NCBI RefSeq assembly: GCF_040054535.1
Contig: NC_090787.1
Location: 15,281,001 to 15,345,000 of the forward strand
Direction: 5' to 3'
DNA: 64,000 nt
From: Antennarius striatus
Taxonomy: Eukaryota > Chordata > Actinopteri > Lophiiformes > Antennariidae
Below, piece by piece: positions 39,502 to 50,986 of the stretch (position 1 is the stretch's first letter; every line of letters starts with the position of its first letter). A model generated the notes under the pieces. It worked only from the letters and a program-made list of their open reading frames with translations. It was not told the origin of the DNA and did no database searches. A program made the position numbers and the translations under genes.

Positions 39502-40508
39502 GCACCACCATGCCGCCCTGTAAATGTCTTTATTCAATTCAATACTTTTAGTAGTTCAATCTAATTACGTTGTTTGTGTTGTTTATTTTTGGGGGGATTT
39601 TGGGAAAATCTCACAGATGTTTAAGATAAGTTGCACAGTTGAGCATCTAAACACGCTCTCATGCAAAAAATATTATTGGTTGTTTTTCAGGTTATTTTTA
39701 AATTTGACACAGGATGCAGCTGTCTTCACCCTGGACCCTTAAATTTAAATAGCATTGAACTGGTGTTGTGCTCATATGTTTTAATCTGATGCAATTGGAC
39801 AACTGTCTGTCATGTTCACAATGATATCTGATAGGAACGGTAAGCTGTTGCTGCTGTTATTCTATGACAAATTGTTGTTATTCTATGACAAATTGGATTT
39901 TTGAAAGGATGCAACAGAACTATAACATACAGAATGTGGTCTAGTGGTGTCCAAACCTACACAAATATATCAACACTTGTATTTTAGGCAACACTGCATT
40001 GCTTTGTTTATTGATTAGAAATAGAAATACATTTCTAGACTTTTTTCTATGTAAATACATCCATTGCCAAATAGGTACACATTAAATAATAATTTTTAAC
40101 CCCCATGGATCAAAACCTGATAATTTTAAATATAAACATATAAGAGTAGGAAAAATGGCCAATCATGGAATCATGATTGTACATTCAAAAAAATTCACAT
40201 TAGCCTGTCTCAGTAAACACAATAGAAAAAATATATATATTTCCTTGAAGATGGGCCATTAAATCTTTTCCAATTTACAAAATCCTCTTTTTAAATAATA
40301 ATGAGTAGCATGCTTTAGTTAGTATTACTGCTTTGGTAATATCAGTTAATTTTTGTGATCATATTTTGCCTCATTTGGCTGAATCATCAAAGTGAATAAA
40401 TGCAAATGAAGTGGATTTAGTGAAGTTCACCACTTGATGGTGGTGTTCACAGGAAGATGGATGGGAAGTATCTGTTGAGTCCCATATATTTAATGATTAA
40501 AAAGAGTA

Positions 40509-40514
40509 TTTATT
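40509..40514 (-). terminator. Polyadenylation signal of klhl6
   Basis: AATAAA on the minus strand lies about 78 nt beyond the klhl6 stop codon at 40592, implying a very short 3' UTR if used. Confidence 0.45.
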
Positions 40515-40591
40515 TCACTTTGCAGCAACATCTAATTATTATTGATGGTTAAAACCAGGAAACCCCACCCCCACCCCAACAGAGGCCTGCG

Positions 40592-43500
40592 TCACTGTCC
40601 CTGTGAAGCAGGTGCTATTCTGTGTATATGTGTGTAGGACTTCATCAGTGTCACACTGCCATGGTGTGAAACTCCCATTGGTAAAACACACTCCTCTGTC
40701 AATACCCCTTGGTCCCTGTCCCAACACATCACTGTGGAGATGACTTGGTTCTTGTTATCCCGCCCCCCAGTGATGAAGAGCTTGTTGTTGCAGGCAGCGA
40801 TGGCACAGCTCGCTCTCTCGCCCAGACGGGTCACGAGGGACCAGGAGTCTGACAGAGGCGAGTAGCAGTACATGGCATGCATGGCACCACCTGAGAGCAG
40901 AGCCCGAACAGAATAGTAAGCATATCTGGCTCGTATGCTTTAACCCTTTAAAGGTATTCTGTAATGTAATCCCATCCTGTAAAAGTAACTGTAAATGTCA
41001 CATAATGGAGAATTATTTACAATATTTATTTGAACTGCAGTGGAAACATAAAGTACAGAAACATGAAACGAAATTCCTAAATTGAATAAAAAACCCATCA
41101 AAGAGTGAATATTTTAAAGTGCCATCCACATACCAACTATGTAGATGTGCTCCTTGAATGTGACGGCGTTGGTGCATTTAGTTTCAATGGGAATGGGAGC
41201 CCGCAGTTCCCAGCAGGCCGTCCCAGGCTCCCAGCATTGGACTTGATCAGTCGCCAGCTTTCCATTGGGACCTCCACCGATCACATAGATCCATCTGTCG
41301 AAGCTCGCAGCAGCAAAGGAGCTCACGCCAATCGCAAGTGGTGTGACCTGCAAGAACAGACAACTAGACATCTGAAGCAATGTACAGTGTGTCATGAACA
41401 GAGTAGTGAACATGTGAGGCGTTTAGGATTTAACACACAGCACAAAGATAAACTGACAAGGCCATACCTATGATCTGCTACCTGGTGCAGATCTATTTTT
41501 GATAGTCTTGCATCTCTATGTAGTGTAAACAGTTGTTGTTGTGTTTAACATATACAGTTTGCAGTAGTAGTTTGTTAAGGCAGGACAGAAAACCACACCA
41601 AGGTCAATGGAGGAGGTGAGGACATTTCTTTCTTTGATAGCACAACGTCTGTGGATGTTGCATTAAAAAGGACATTGTAGTATATTTGTTGGGCGTCGCC
41701 ATAGCGACCAGATACAATGAAGGGATTGGCGTAAATAAAACCATGCTAACAAAAAAAGTGTGGTGAGGCAGCTCAGTGGTAGAGTCCAATGTTCCAAGAT
41801 CGGCCGTTCAATTCCCGCTCCTGCCCAAAAACACCTGGTGTGTGAGCTGAGAGTGTGAGGTGTCCGGAGCGCTGCCGAGGCGCCCTTGAGCGAGGCGCCC
41901 TTGAGCAAGGCGCCATCCTCTCACAAGCTGCTCATTTGGGCCGCTCCACAAAGGGGCTGCCCGCCACTCTACCCCTATTACATGCTTACAAGCCTCCTTG
42001 TGGTTGGTTGTGTGTATTACAGGGGCCCGAATATACTAAAATGCATGATTGTGATTGACTAACATACTAGAGTGTGCATTCTTAATTTCCCTTCGGTGAT
42101 TATAACAGAATATAAAATTAAAAAATTAAAAAATTAAAGTAGAGACAAGGCGAACCAACACCATTTATATAAAATAGATAGAGGGAAAAAAAAATGTTAC
42201 AAAAATCCAGAATAACGTTAACTCTTGTCGGCTTACTTGTGTCCAGCGGTTGTGAAACGGATCATAGGCCTCCACGCTGGCAAGTCTCTGAACTCCATCG
42301 AACCCACCCAGAGCGTACACCTTCCCCCCGAGAACCGCCATCTTGTGTCTCAAGCGACCGGTCGTCAGGGCCTCGATTTGGATCCACTTGTCCAGGGCGC
42401 CGTTGTATTTCCAAACATCATGCTGAGTGTCTTTACCACCTGTGAGGAGAGGGACGCGACGCAAAAATGACACCAGTGGTGTCGACGTGCTTTTGTGTCA
42501 TGATGCATCAGAGACTCTGTTCTACAGGGGAACATCCGCTTTGATTCTGTGTTTACAATAAGGTAACTGTCAGTTGCTGAGTCAGGAAATATCCAAAACC
42601 ACAACAGCTGTTACTGCATCTTCTTCCTGTTTGTTCAGTTGTTGGATTTACTGCTTCAAAATTTAAACAAGAGCAGCAAAACTCATTCATGTGGTGAAAA
42701 TTGAAACATGAAAACAAAGGAATCACAACTCTCCAGATGTATTATCTGTAAACCCCAGCCATCCATCTCCTACCCGATATGTACACTTCATTTCGGAAGG
42801 TGATGCAGGCGAACTCCACCCATTTCCTATTTTGGGATTCGTCTTCCAGCCCTGTGATTGGCAGCTTGGCCACCTCCAACCGACTGCGTCTGAGGGGATC
42901 CAAACAGGTGACGGTGGAAATGAAGCGTTCGTCTTTGGTGCAGCCTCCGATGATCAGGAACACCTCTGACAGGAAGTGTTGCATCCGGGGTTTGGTTCGC
43001 TCGGTCACCACCTGCGTTTGTGACACAGACGTGAGTGACAGTATGGATATCAAAAAAGACTTAAAAAAGCTTAACAATGTGATGTTTTTACAGGCATGAC
43101 AACGAATTTTTGGTTTGACCTCCTTGCCGGTGAGATGGTAGGTGCGGGCCTCTTGCAACAAAGGAAAAGCCTCACTGCAGTTTCGAATCAGTTCATCAGA
43201 CTCCACTTTCTCTACAAAGTACGCAGGCTCCAGCAGCGGCAGTCGCACATGTGAGAGTAACCTGGCCAGTGAAGGATAGCGTTCTTGTTGCCGGGCTCGG
43301 ACCCAGCGCATGAACGCTTCAAAAACACACTCCTCACACTTCATATCCAGGTCGTCTCTCTGCAGGACGGTCTCCAGCGACTCTGCTGGCAGCTCCAGGA
43401 AGTCGTGCTGCTGGACCACCTGGGAGAAGTGAGAGGTGATGTAGTTCTGAGCCCCCGTCTTCAGGGTCATCAGAGCATGGCGTTCAGCCAGGTTCAGGAT

Positions 43501-45114
43501 TCCTATGCAACTGTCCAGGTGCAGGGATTTGCTCAGAAAGCCGGCACAGGCGTCCACCACACGCTGGAACTGTGAGACACGGAGACGACCAGCATGGGCG
43601 TTACTGACTTCTTGAAAATTTTAAATTTTTAAAACTGATATTGACATGGTGCATGTGAAAAACCCAAACTCTACAATAGTTAGAAATTTACTGATTACTC
43701 TGTTTTACTCCTGTAGATTAAGTTACCATTAGTTATTCAAACCATCGGTCTTTTTCATATCAAGATGCAGAACTTAATGCTCTCTAGTCACAGATGAGTA
43801 GGAACACAAACAACAGCCTCATCTTTTTTGTTTACAACAGATGTGCGGTTCACATAAACCTAATGCAAAACTGATTCTGTGTGTAAACAACCAGCAAACT
43901 TTCACTTCCCTTTTACAGAGAATCCTCACATCATTTTATTCACAAATGGGATTTTTAATTTATTTCTACTGTACATTAAAGCAGGGTCATGACCTTGAAG
44001 GAATAGCCCATTTTTATGAATAAGGAAATTTAAACCTTTATGCTTTATCAATGTTAATTTTACATCGTATGGCATCTGCACCAGCAGAGTCACTGATAAA
44101 GATTTAAAATGTCATTATTTACACAGTAAAACACTGTTGTTTGGTTTACAATGTTAAAACTCAGTATATAGTTTGTGCTTGTTCCATGGGATTCATCTGA
44201 TCAGTCATGCAGAACCACACTACAAGCATGGAAATGTGGAATTAACTAATTTTAGAATGAAGTCTGAATGTGTTGACTCACTTTGTGAGAAATATTTAGT
44301 CACTTTCCAGGTTATTATTTCTGAAATTCAATCTAATGTAATATTAATCAGTATTTTCTGCACTATAAGACACACCTGACCTAAAGGCGCACCCTCAATG
44401 AATGGCCTATTTTAAAATGGTTTTCACATATAAGGCGCACTGGATTATAAGGTGCACTGTTGGTTTTTGAGAAAATTAATGGCTTTTAGGTGCGAAAAAT
44501 ACTGTATTTATAAACAGAAAGTTGTCTATCCATGATTTCCAAAGAACCCTACTGGTGCCAGATAAGGATGTTGCAGGGTCAACGATTAGAGGAACTGTAA
44601 GAGTAATTTTACCTGAAACTGACTGGCGGCCTCCAGGAGTCTCTGGACGTTGGAGTGTGTGAGCAGGGCTCTGCTGGTGTAAGTGTACTCCAGGAGCAGG
44701 GCCATGGTCCCGCTGTCCAACCCCTTCATTTCCACTCGCTCCTCGTGACTCTCCTTCAGACCGCTGCAAAACATCGCCCTAAGCAGAAAAACCCAGTCTT
44801 TAAATCCAGGGGTACCATCAGAATGACGCTCCAAAATACCAGATTTAACTTCACCTGAAGTAGTGACTGGCAGCGGCAAGTATGGCTCTGTGGCAGAGGA
44901 AGTCGTGTCCCTGAACAACCAGCACCACATCTGTTAGTTCCCTGTTGACACGGAGGTTCTCCATCCCTCTCTGAAGCTCCGCTGGCAGACCTCCATCCAC
45001 CCAGCGTAACTCACAAGAGACCGACAGGTTCTCTCTCTCTTCCTCGTCCAGTTTGGCGTCCTCACCAAGATGAGACGAGGGACAGTCTGTCGTCCTCTCC
45101 AGCGAGGAGGTCAT
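40592..45114 (-). CDS. klhl6: Kelch-like protein 6 (BTB-BACK-Kelch), 7 exons
   Basis: Substrate adaptor for Cullin-3 ubiquitin ligase. In mammals KLHL6 is lymphoid and needed for B-cell receptor signalling and germinal centres. Coding exons, in transcript order: 44855-45114, 44613-44778, 43120-43569, 42774-43011, 42237-42439, 41134-41347, 40592-40890. Joined they give 609 aa, close to the roughly 620 aa of mammalian KLHL6. The BTB domain is about residues 50-155 ([21 protein letters not shown]), BACK about 158-270, and six kelch blades about 310-600 ([44 protein letters not shown]). [22 protein letters not shown] and the ending SYTHIHRI match KLHL6 as I know it, rather than other KLHL proteins. 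AATAAA (minus strand, 40509-40514) lies about 80 nt after the stop. Intron 3 (43012-43119) has a weak GTCAAA donor and is stop-free and in frame. Introns 5 and 2 carry a SINE and a small inverted-repeat element. Confidence 0.95.
41755..42135 (+). mobile_element. tRNA-derived SINE, near full length
   Basis: Same family as 30,000-30,400: tRNA-like head with a decayed A box and good B box (GTTCAATTCC), shared body (GCCGAGGCGCCCTTGAGC), tail AATTTCCCTTCGGTGAT and an (AAATT)n end. It sits in klhl6 intron 5, antisense to the gene. Confidence 0.85.
44349..44504 (+). mobile_element. Small inverted-repeat element (MITE), 156 bp, full length
   Basis: It begins CAGTATTTTCTGCAC and ends GTGCGAAAAATACTG, a 15-bp terminal inverted repeat with two mismatches. 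The inside has repeated ATAAGGCGCAC and TATAAGGTGCAC words, typical of a dispersed vertebrate MITE. It lies in klhl6 intron 2. No clear target-site duplication is seen. Confidence 0.8.
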
Positions 45115-45318
45115 CTTTCAGACCCGACACTCTTCAGGAGATCACCACCCTCCTCAGAAGAACGTCAGGCGCTGCTCAACGGTTACAAAGAACGCTGCGG
45201 TTCATGCTTGCAACATTTCAGTTGCAATGAATGTGCATTTGTTTCTTCCTCTCGTCTTCATGCTTTCTATTCCTGTTCTGAGAGGGAACATACTTGTGAG
45301 TCAGTCCTGTCATCGAGA

Positions 45319-45332
45319 CACTTCCTCTTCTT
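45319..45332 (-). promoter_or_regulatory. PU.1/ETS-like site upstream of klhl6
   Basis: Read on the klhl6 strand the bases are AAGAAGAGGAAGTG, matching the preferred PU.1 (Spi1) site of lymphoid and myeloid promoters. It lies 205 bp upstream of the klhl6 start codon. A weaker GAGAGGAAG-type site is at about 45241-45252. One short motif is suggestive, not proof. Confidence 0.4.
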
Positions 45333-46115
45333 GTATTTTTCGGTCTTGTTCAATTTAAATGCAGTTTTTCTGCTCTCCTCTGGGATGAAAGTGCCGTTAA
45401 AGTGTAAAATCTTGATTATGTGATGATAATATGTATTCTACTTTGAATGTGCTGGCTGTGAGCAGAAGCTACATTTTCGTGCTTGTGGACTTTTTTAAAG
45501 GGATGTGTGAAGTTGTGGCCCTTTTACACAGGTTCTGTGGGTTCTAGTAGTAGAACCAAACTCATTCCATTCACTTGCACTTTTTTCTTACTATTATATC
45601 ACCAAATATTTGAATATTTTATTCTCCTTCCACCGTCTTGAACCCTCTGGAGGGATCTGGCTTCTTTCTTGTCCTGTTCCTCATTTGTCTGATGTATTTG
45701 TCCCATGTGTCAGCTGTCCTGTCTTGTCCATTATCATCACATCTGACTTTACCTTCGTACTGTGCCTTTACCCTTACCTTACATCAAATTAACTGTAAAT
45801 CTGACACTTACAGCAGATGTTTTGTCTTCTCCACTGAGAGGCACTGTTGTCTCATTATTTTATCACACATACGCAAACCAAAGCAACCTGAAGTTATTTC
45901 TTTTATTACTGCTTGTCAAAATAAGTAAAAATTGGACCCAAACTGTTTCCCAGCAGAACCTCTGCTCGTCTTTTCTCTCTTCTGCTTGTGTGTGTGTTTT
46001 GTTGATGATGTAAGCATCTGTGGGCTGTGGGACATATCTGTGTGGAGATGCTGTGTGTCTGAGTCTGAAGTACTCTCAGACTTCTTACAGGAAGCATTAA
46101 TCACCTCGGTCGCTC

Positions 46116-46123
46116 TATAAGAG
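46116..46123 (+). promoter_or_regulatory. TATA-like box of the EWI receptor gene
   Basis: TATAAGAG lies 67 bp upstream of the start codon at 46183. A start site about 30 bp downstream would leave a 5' UTR of roughly 40 nt. The motif sits inside a near-palindrome (CGCTCTATAAGAGCG). Confidence 0.45.
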
Positions 46124-46182
46124 CGCCTGAGGTTTGATCACAAACGGGGTGAACGCTGTGTTACTCTGAAAGCCGGTTCAGG

Positions 46183-49100
46183 ATGAGCTGTTCCCTGCGA
46201 TGCTTTTGGAGGACCACTTTGGTCTTCTCTCTGGGGCTGGTTGTGCACTGTGGTGAGTAGTACATTTAGTTCCTGAGTGCATATATGGAAAAATGTTTTT
46301 CTGAAGGTTTTCTTTAACCTCTTGCTTAAAAAAAAAGGGAAAGAAAAAGTAATTATTAGAGAAGTTTTTAGTTATTTTTGTGCATGCTTTTTTTTTCCAT
46401 TCTTGTTAATGCCAGTAATAAATAACAAATTGTTGTAATTAACGTTTTACACATTTATAAAAATATTCTATGGTCATTAGACTGAATTTCATTGTGTTGA
46501 TCAGTACCTTGTATTATTCACACAGATTAATAAATAAAAATGTAATAAATATATGCCTAATTAGTGTCGACAAAAATGTTTTTATTAAGTTATTAAAGCA
46601 GCAACATGAGGATGAAACTGTCTTGCAATAAAATCTTACATTATTTTCAATTGCTCTAATTATGAATACAATGAATATAGTGTAGGTTTCTCCTCATACA
46701 CTGTCAGATAAAATTTATTTAAATTGTGAATCTTTAAATTGTGAATCTGTGCAGCACTAAAATAATGGTTAGGCCTCTGTGTCTAACACTGTTTAAAAAA
46801 AATTCTTGGTTTATCTTGGCATCCTTCAGGAAAGGTCACAATAAACACTGAAGCACAGGCCGGGCCTCTGTACCGGGTGGAGGGTTCTCTGCTCTCCATC
46901 TCCTGCAACGTGAGTGGATTCACCAAACTCAACACGAACAAAGAATTTGAATTCCGTGTCAAGAAGCCCAATAAACCAAGTTTGGAGTTGAACGTCATCA
47001 GCACCGGCCACCTGGATTTCAGCTACAACATGTTTTTATCTCGTGTGAGGAGTAAGGAAATCACCCTGACGCACACGTCTCCAAACTCAGTCATCTTTGA
47101 GATTCAAAACCTACAGAAGAGCGATGAGGGCGAATACGACTGCAGAGCAGTTGACACTGAAGGTATTTCTAACGGAGTCTACAGCGCCACGACGACAGTG
47201 AAAGGTACGCAGACGACTATTTTACTTCCGTCAGTGTTGAAGCCGGAAACGTCCCGCTTTTAATGATGTTCTGTCCGATTCTCTCTTGTAGTAATCGACA
47301 ACTCCCTGAGTGTTTCCTCACCTGGGCCCACCTCACTGGTCTCTAATGAGGGCGATGGACTCACTTTAACTTGCCAGGCCTCTAGCAACACCGTCCAACA
47401 CACCCACATGTCTCTAGCCTGGTATATTCATAACAACAACAAGAGCAACGCTCGGCTTATCATCGCTCTGGACAGAGATTTCACGCTGATTCCAGGCCGA
47501 GGGTTTGAAGAACGTTACAAAGCTGGACTCGTAAATTTAGATAAAATAGGAGAAGCCACGTACAAACTCAGTATTTCACAGCTGGAGCTGTCGGACCAGG
47601 GTGGGATCTACTGCCAGTGTCAGGAGTGGATCCAAGACCCCGACCGCTCCTGGTACTCTATCACTCTAAAGGATATGCAGGAAACCGCCCTGAGAATCAA
47701 AAGCAGAGGCGAGACAGTTTTATCATTCAAACATCACTTCTTGATAAGTTGAAACATCCCGTTTGTTGTTGTGACATTTGAACAGGAAGTTTGTGGCTGC
47801 GTTTGTCTCACTCTTCTTTGTTTTTTTTTCCTTTCTTTCCTGTGCAGAAGTGGTGACAGACTCGTCATCTCTGGTTGTGACGATCTCGTCACGTCAGACG
47901 ACCCTGCGGGAGGGGCACGACCTATCGCTGTCCTGCAACATAGACACACAGAACCTGGAGCAGAGGTTCTTCTCTGTAGCCTGGTTGAAGGGGGGTGTTG
48001 AGTTGGCTCGCATTGGCCCGACGGGCATCCTGTCTGTGGGACAGGAGTACCGCCAGCGAGCAGAGGAGGGGGAGCTCAGGACGGCCCGGTTAGGGAGCAG
48101 GGATTACCGTCTGACGCTGCAGCCTGTCAGAACCAGCGACCATGGGGAGTACTTCTGTAGAGCCTGGCCTCGGGACAGAGGCCAGGATGGGGGCTTCACA
48201 CAGGGAGCACCGCAGGATTCCATCTCACAACTAGTTAGAATCTCCCCCACAGGTCAGCAGGTGAACCCACACACAAGGATTTTGCACCTGAAGGGTTTCC
48301 TAGATTTTATCTGGTTTATTTTAATTCCCTTAAAGAGATGACAAAAGTATAATTTGTTATTCGTATTGGTGTAATTATGATGTAATTTATCACGAGTTAT
48401 GTTAGAAGTTACTCTTCTTATTGTTGTTCACACACACTCATGCCATCTGTCTGAAATCTGTCTCCCCACAGAAAGTGGTCTCTCCCTCGAAATGCAAGAC
48501 AGTCTGAACCTAAAGCAAGGTGAGCGACTGAGTCTCACCTGTAAAGTGCTTGGGGTCAAAGGTCAGCTCTCCATCACCTGGAAATACAAGGCAAAATCCG
48601 CGTTGACGACAGGTTTCACTAACATCATCAGCCTGAGTCAGGAGGGCGTCGTGGAGAAAGGCGGGGAATTCACGAGTCGTAAAGTAAAAGCGACACGTCT
48701 GGCAGCCGACAGGTTCACCGTGGACCTGGAGGAGGTCACGCCCTCTGACTCAGGCGTCTACCGGTGCGTCGTGTCCGAATGGAAAATCAATACTGAGATC
48801 AGCAGCCAGTTGCAGGATGCGACTGTGGAGGTAGCTCCTGCAGGTGAGAGGTGTGTCTGTTAATCTGTGTGTCCAAATCATTCAAGACAAATGCACTTTT
48901 TTTTTTTTTTTTTAATCAAATATGTAAGAAATATGAATATTTCTTACACAGCTTTAAAGCTGAACATGCTTTTGTTGGAATAATCCAAACCCCTGCAGAT
49001 GGAGTGGCTCACTGTTTATCTATGCATCCATAAGTAAAAACTAACAATTCTAAAAATTTACATTCATTCTCAAAGTTGTACATTTTCTGTGAAGATTAGG

Positions 49101-50681
49101 ATTATGTTGACAGTGAAATCTATAATTTTCAGTTAAGGACTTAATGAAGCTTTACTTGCTTTCAAGAGGAAAAGTTCATTTAAACAATTAGAGCTGGTGC
49201 AGAGGGAAGACAGGAACACCTTTTACTTGTGTTTCTTTTCCACTCGTGATGGTTTGCTGATTTTCTTTCCCATATTGGTTTTGTGCCACAGATTCCTTTG
49301 TGAGACTGAACCTCATAAGTCGAAACAACATGGTGACCATTGGGGATAATGTGGAGCTGATATGCCGAATCAGAGGAATCCACGCAGGCCTGCCAATAAC
49401 CTTGGCGTGGAGCCTGCAGCGAGATGATTTATCTCTGGACAGCATCGTGACCGTTTATTCTGACGGTACCATCAGCTGGTCTGGAGAGCAGCGCCGCTAC
49501 CAGCTTCGAGTGCAGAACAAAGGGGATGAAATCTACCACTATCTCCTCATCAGTGGTGCCAGCCACTGGGAGGAGGGACGATACCAGTGCAGCGCATCCA
49601 TTTTCTTGGAGAACGTCCACAAGCAGTTACGTCCTTCCAACCAGCTGGCTTTGAAAGTGCAGAACCCAGGTACCGCTGAGATTTGTGGGGCAATATGCCG
49701 ACTGCTACATGATAACAATCTTAAAATAAGTATATTTCTAACAAAAACCACAATATTCCACTTCAAAATTGAAACCTTGAGACCATAAAGTGTTGCTTCT
49801 ATCATGTGATCATGGTGTGTGTGTGTGTGTGTGTGTTATTGTCTGCATGTTATCGTCGTGCTTCAACCACACACTCCAGCTGAATAACCACTTCTCTATC
49901 ATGGCTGTCATTCATTCCGTTTTGAGTGTGTGTTCTTGACTGTTTTGTGCATTTAGTTTTGGTTTATATTTCATAATATGTGTCTTCTTATCTTTTGTGT
50001 CTTTCGCAGTTCAGAAACTGTCCATTTCAAACGAAGAAATGGAGTTTAATGTGAGCACATCCCAGAATTTCAGCATCCCCTGTGACATCACAAAACAATC
50101 CAGCCAGGAATCAGAGTTTCAAGTCACGTGGTTTTGGCAGAAGGAGTCAGACTCTGAACATCAGCCTGTCCTCACAGTTTACCGGAACGCCACCTTCCAG
50201 ATGTTTGGGAGGGACGATGACCTGAGGTTCAGTCACCCTCTGCCCGACCGGTTCCACCTCACAGTGTTAAATCCAGGTCCAGACGACAGCGGTCTGTACT
50301 TCTGCGAGGTAGAGGAGTGGTTCCCAACTCCGTCTCGTGAGTGGAGGAAGCTTGCAGTGGAAAAGTCAGGATATATGACTGTTGGTATTTACTCAGATGG
50401 TGAGTTCTCAATGTGAAGAGCAGCTGAAGATGTGTGGGGAATTTAAATGATGTTTCCCTGTCTTCCTGTTTGCAGGAAATATTAAAGCCATTTATGAGTC
50501 GGAATGCGATACGCACACATGGATCTGGATTCTGGTTGTTGTCATCATCTGTGCACTGTTGGTCATATTTATACTGGTGCTGAAGATGCGTAGAAGCATG
50601 GGAGGAAAGACGATGAATCAAACGCTGTGGATGGAGCAGCACCATCTGAACTCCAAACCCAGTGTAGAGGACGGAGCCTAG
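46183..50681 (+). CDS. cd101: EWI-family immunoglobulin-superfamily receptor (CD101/IGSF3-like), 8 exons
   Basis: Single-pass leukocyte surface protein of the EWI family (CD101, IGSF3, PTGFRN, IGSF8), which associate with tetraspanins; CD101 dampens T-cell activation. Coding exons: 46183-46252, 46830-47204, 47292-47708, 47848-48252, 48472-48843, 49292-49669, 50010-50399, 50476-50681. All junctions are phase 1, giving 870 aa. Residues 1-24 are a signal peptide. Six V-type Ig domains follow, one per exon. The hallmark EWI tripeptide is at 260-262 in domain 2 (CQCQEWIQDPDRSWY), with EW variants in domains 4 and 6. The membrane helix is about 818-838. The short basic tail contains TLWMEQ, resembling a motif in the CD101 tail. 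Domain 2 wording (QHTHMSLAWY, LSDQGGIYC) is closest to CD101 as I recall it. Mammalian CD101 has seven Ig domains, so the symbol is provisional; IGSF3-like is the alternative. Intron 3 appears to use a GC donor. AATAAA is at 50892. Confidence 0.85.
49814..49836. repeat. (GT)n run in intron 6 of the EWI gene
   Basis: A pure GT run of about 11 units. Confidence 0.93.
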
Positions 50682-50891
50682 AACACAATATATATAAGAA
50701 GGGAAGGAAAAATGAACGCATATTTTAAAATGTATGTAAAAAATATTTCAATTTTTAAAACGTTCTGCTCATATCTTTTATTAAATGTTCAGTAAATTTG
50801 ACGTGAATCTGTTAATAATGTTCCATGTTATAATTATCAGTGTGTTTAATTTTTTTACTTTGTGGCTGGGGAGGATTTTCTCTGAAAGAAA

Positions 50892-50897
50892 AATAAA
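50892..50897 (+). terminator. Polyadenylation signal of the EWI receptor gene
   Basis: AATAAA lies about 211 nt after the stop codon and about 35 bp before a CTT microsatellite. An ATTAAA variant occurs earlier, near 50,780. Confidence 0.55.
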
Positions 50898-50929
50898 GTT
50901 CATTAAAACTTTAAGATGAAACCTGCATG

Positions 50930-50986
50930 CTTCTTCTTCTTCTTCTTCTTCTTCTTCTTCTTCTTCTTCTTCTTCTTCTTCTTCTT
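50930..50986. repeat. (CTT)n microsatellite
   Basis: About 18 pure CTT units begin 33 bp after the polyadenylation signal of the EWI gene. Confidence 0.97.

Larger units (their letters stand above)
38726..40500. other. Spacer between klhl6 and the CD2-like gene
   Basis: No coding exon is seen. It holds the CTCF-like motif at 38,865, two similar AAAATCGGATTT words near 39,013 and 39,086 that recall a dispersed fish repeat, an ATCC tetramer array, and AT-rich filler. Confidence 0.55.
45115..46182. promoter_or_regulatory. Head-to-head intergenic region between klhl6 and the EWI receptor gene
   Basis: This 1,068-bp gap separates the two divergent start codons, so it must hold both 5' UTRs and both core promoters unless unseen upstream 5' exons exist. 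It contains a TATA-like box for the plus-strand gene and purine-rich ETS/PU.1-like sites on the minus strand near klhl6. No microsatellite or recognised mobile element interrupts it. Shared regulation is inferred from geometry only. Confidence 0.5.

Noticed and set aside
42742..43560. Single uninterrupted 272-codon klhl6 exon
   Set aside because: The frame reads through intron 3 and into intron 4; comparison with KLHL6 supports splicing at 43119/43012 and at 42774. Retention of intron 3 is kept as a finding.
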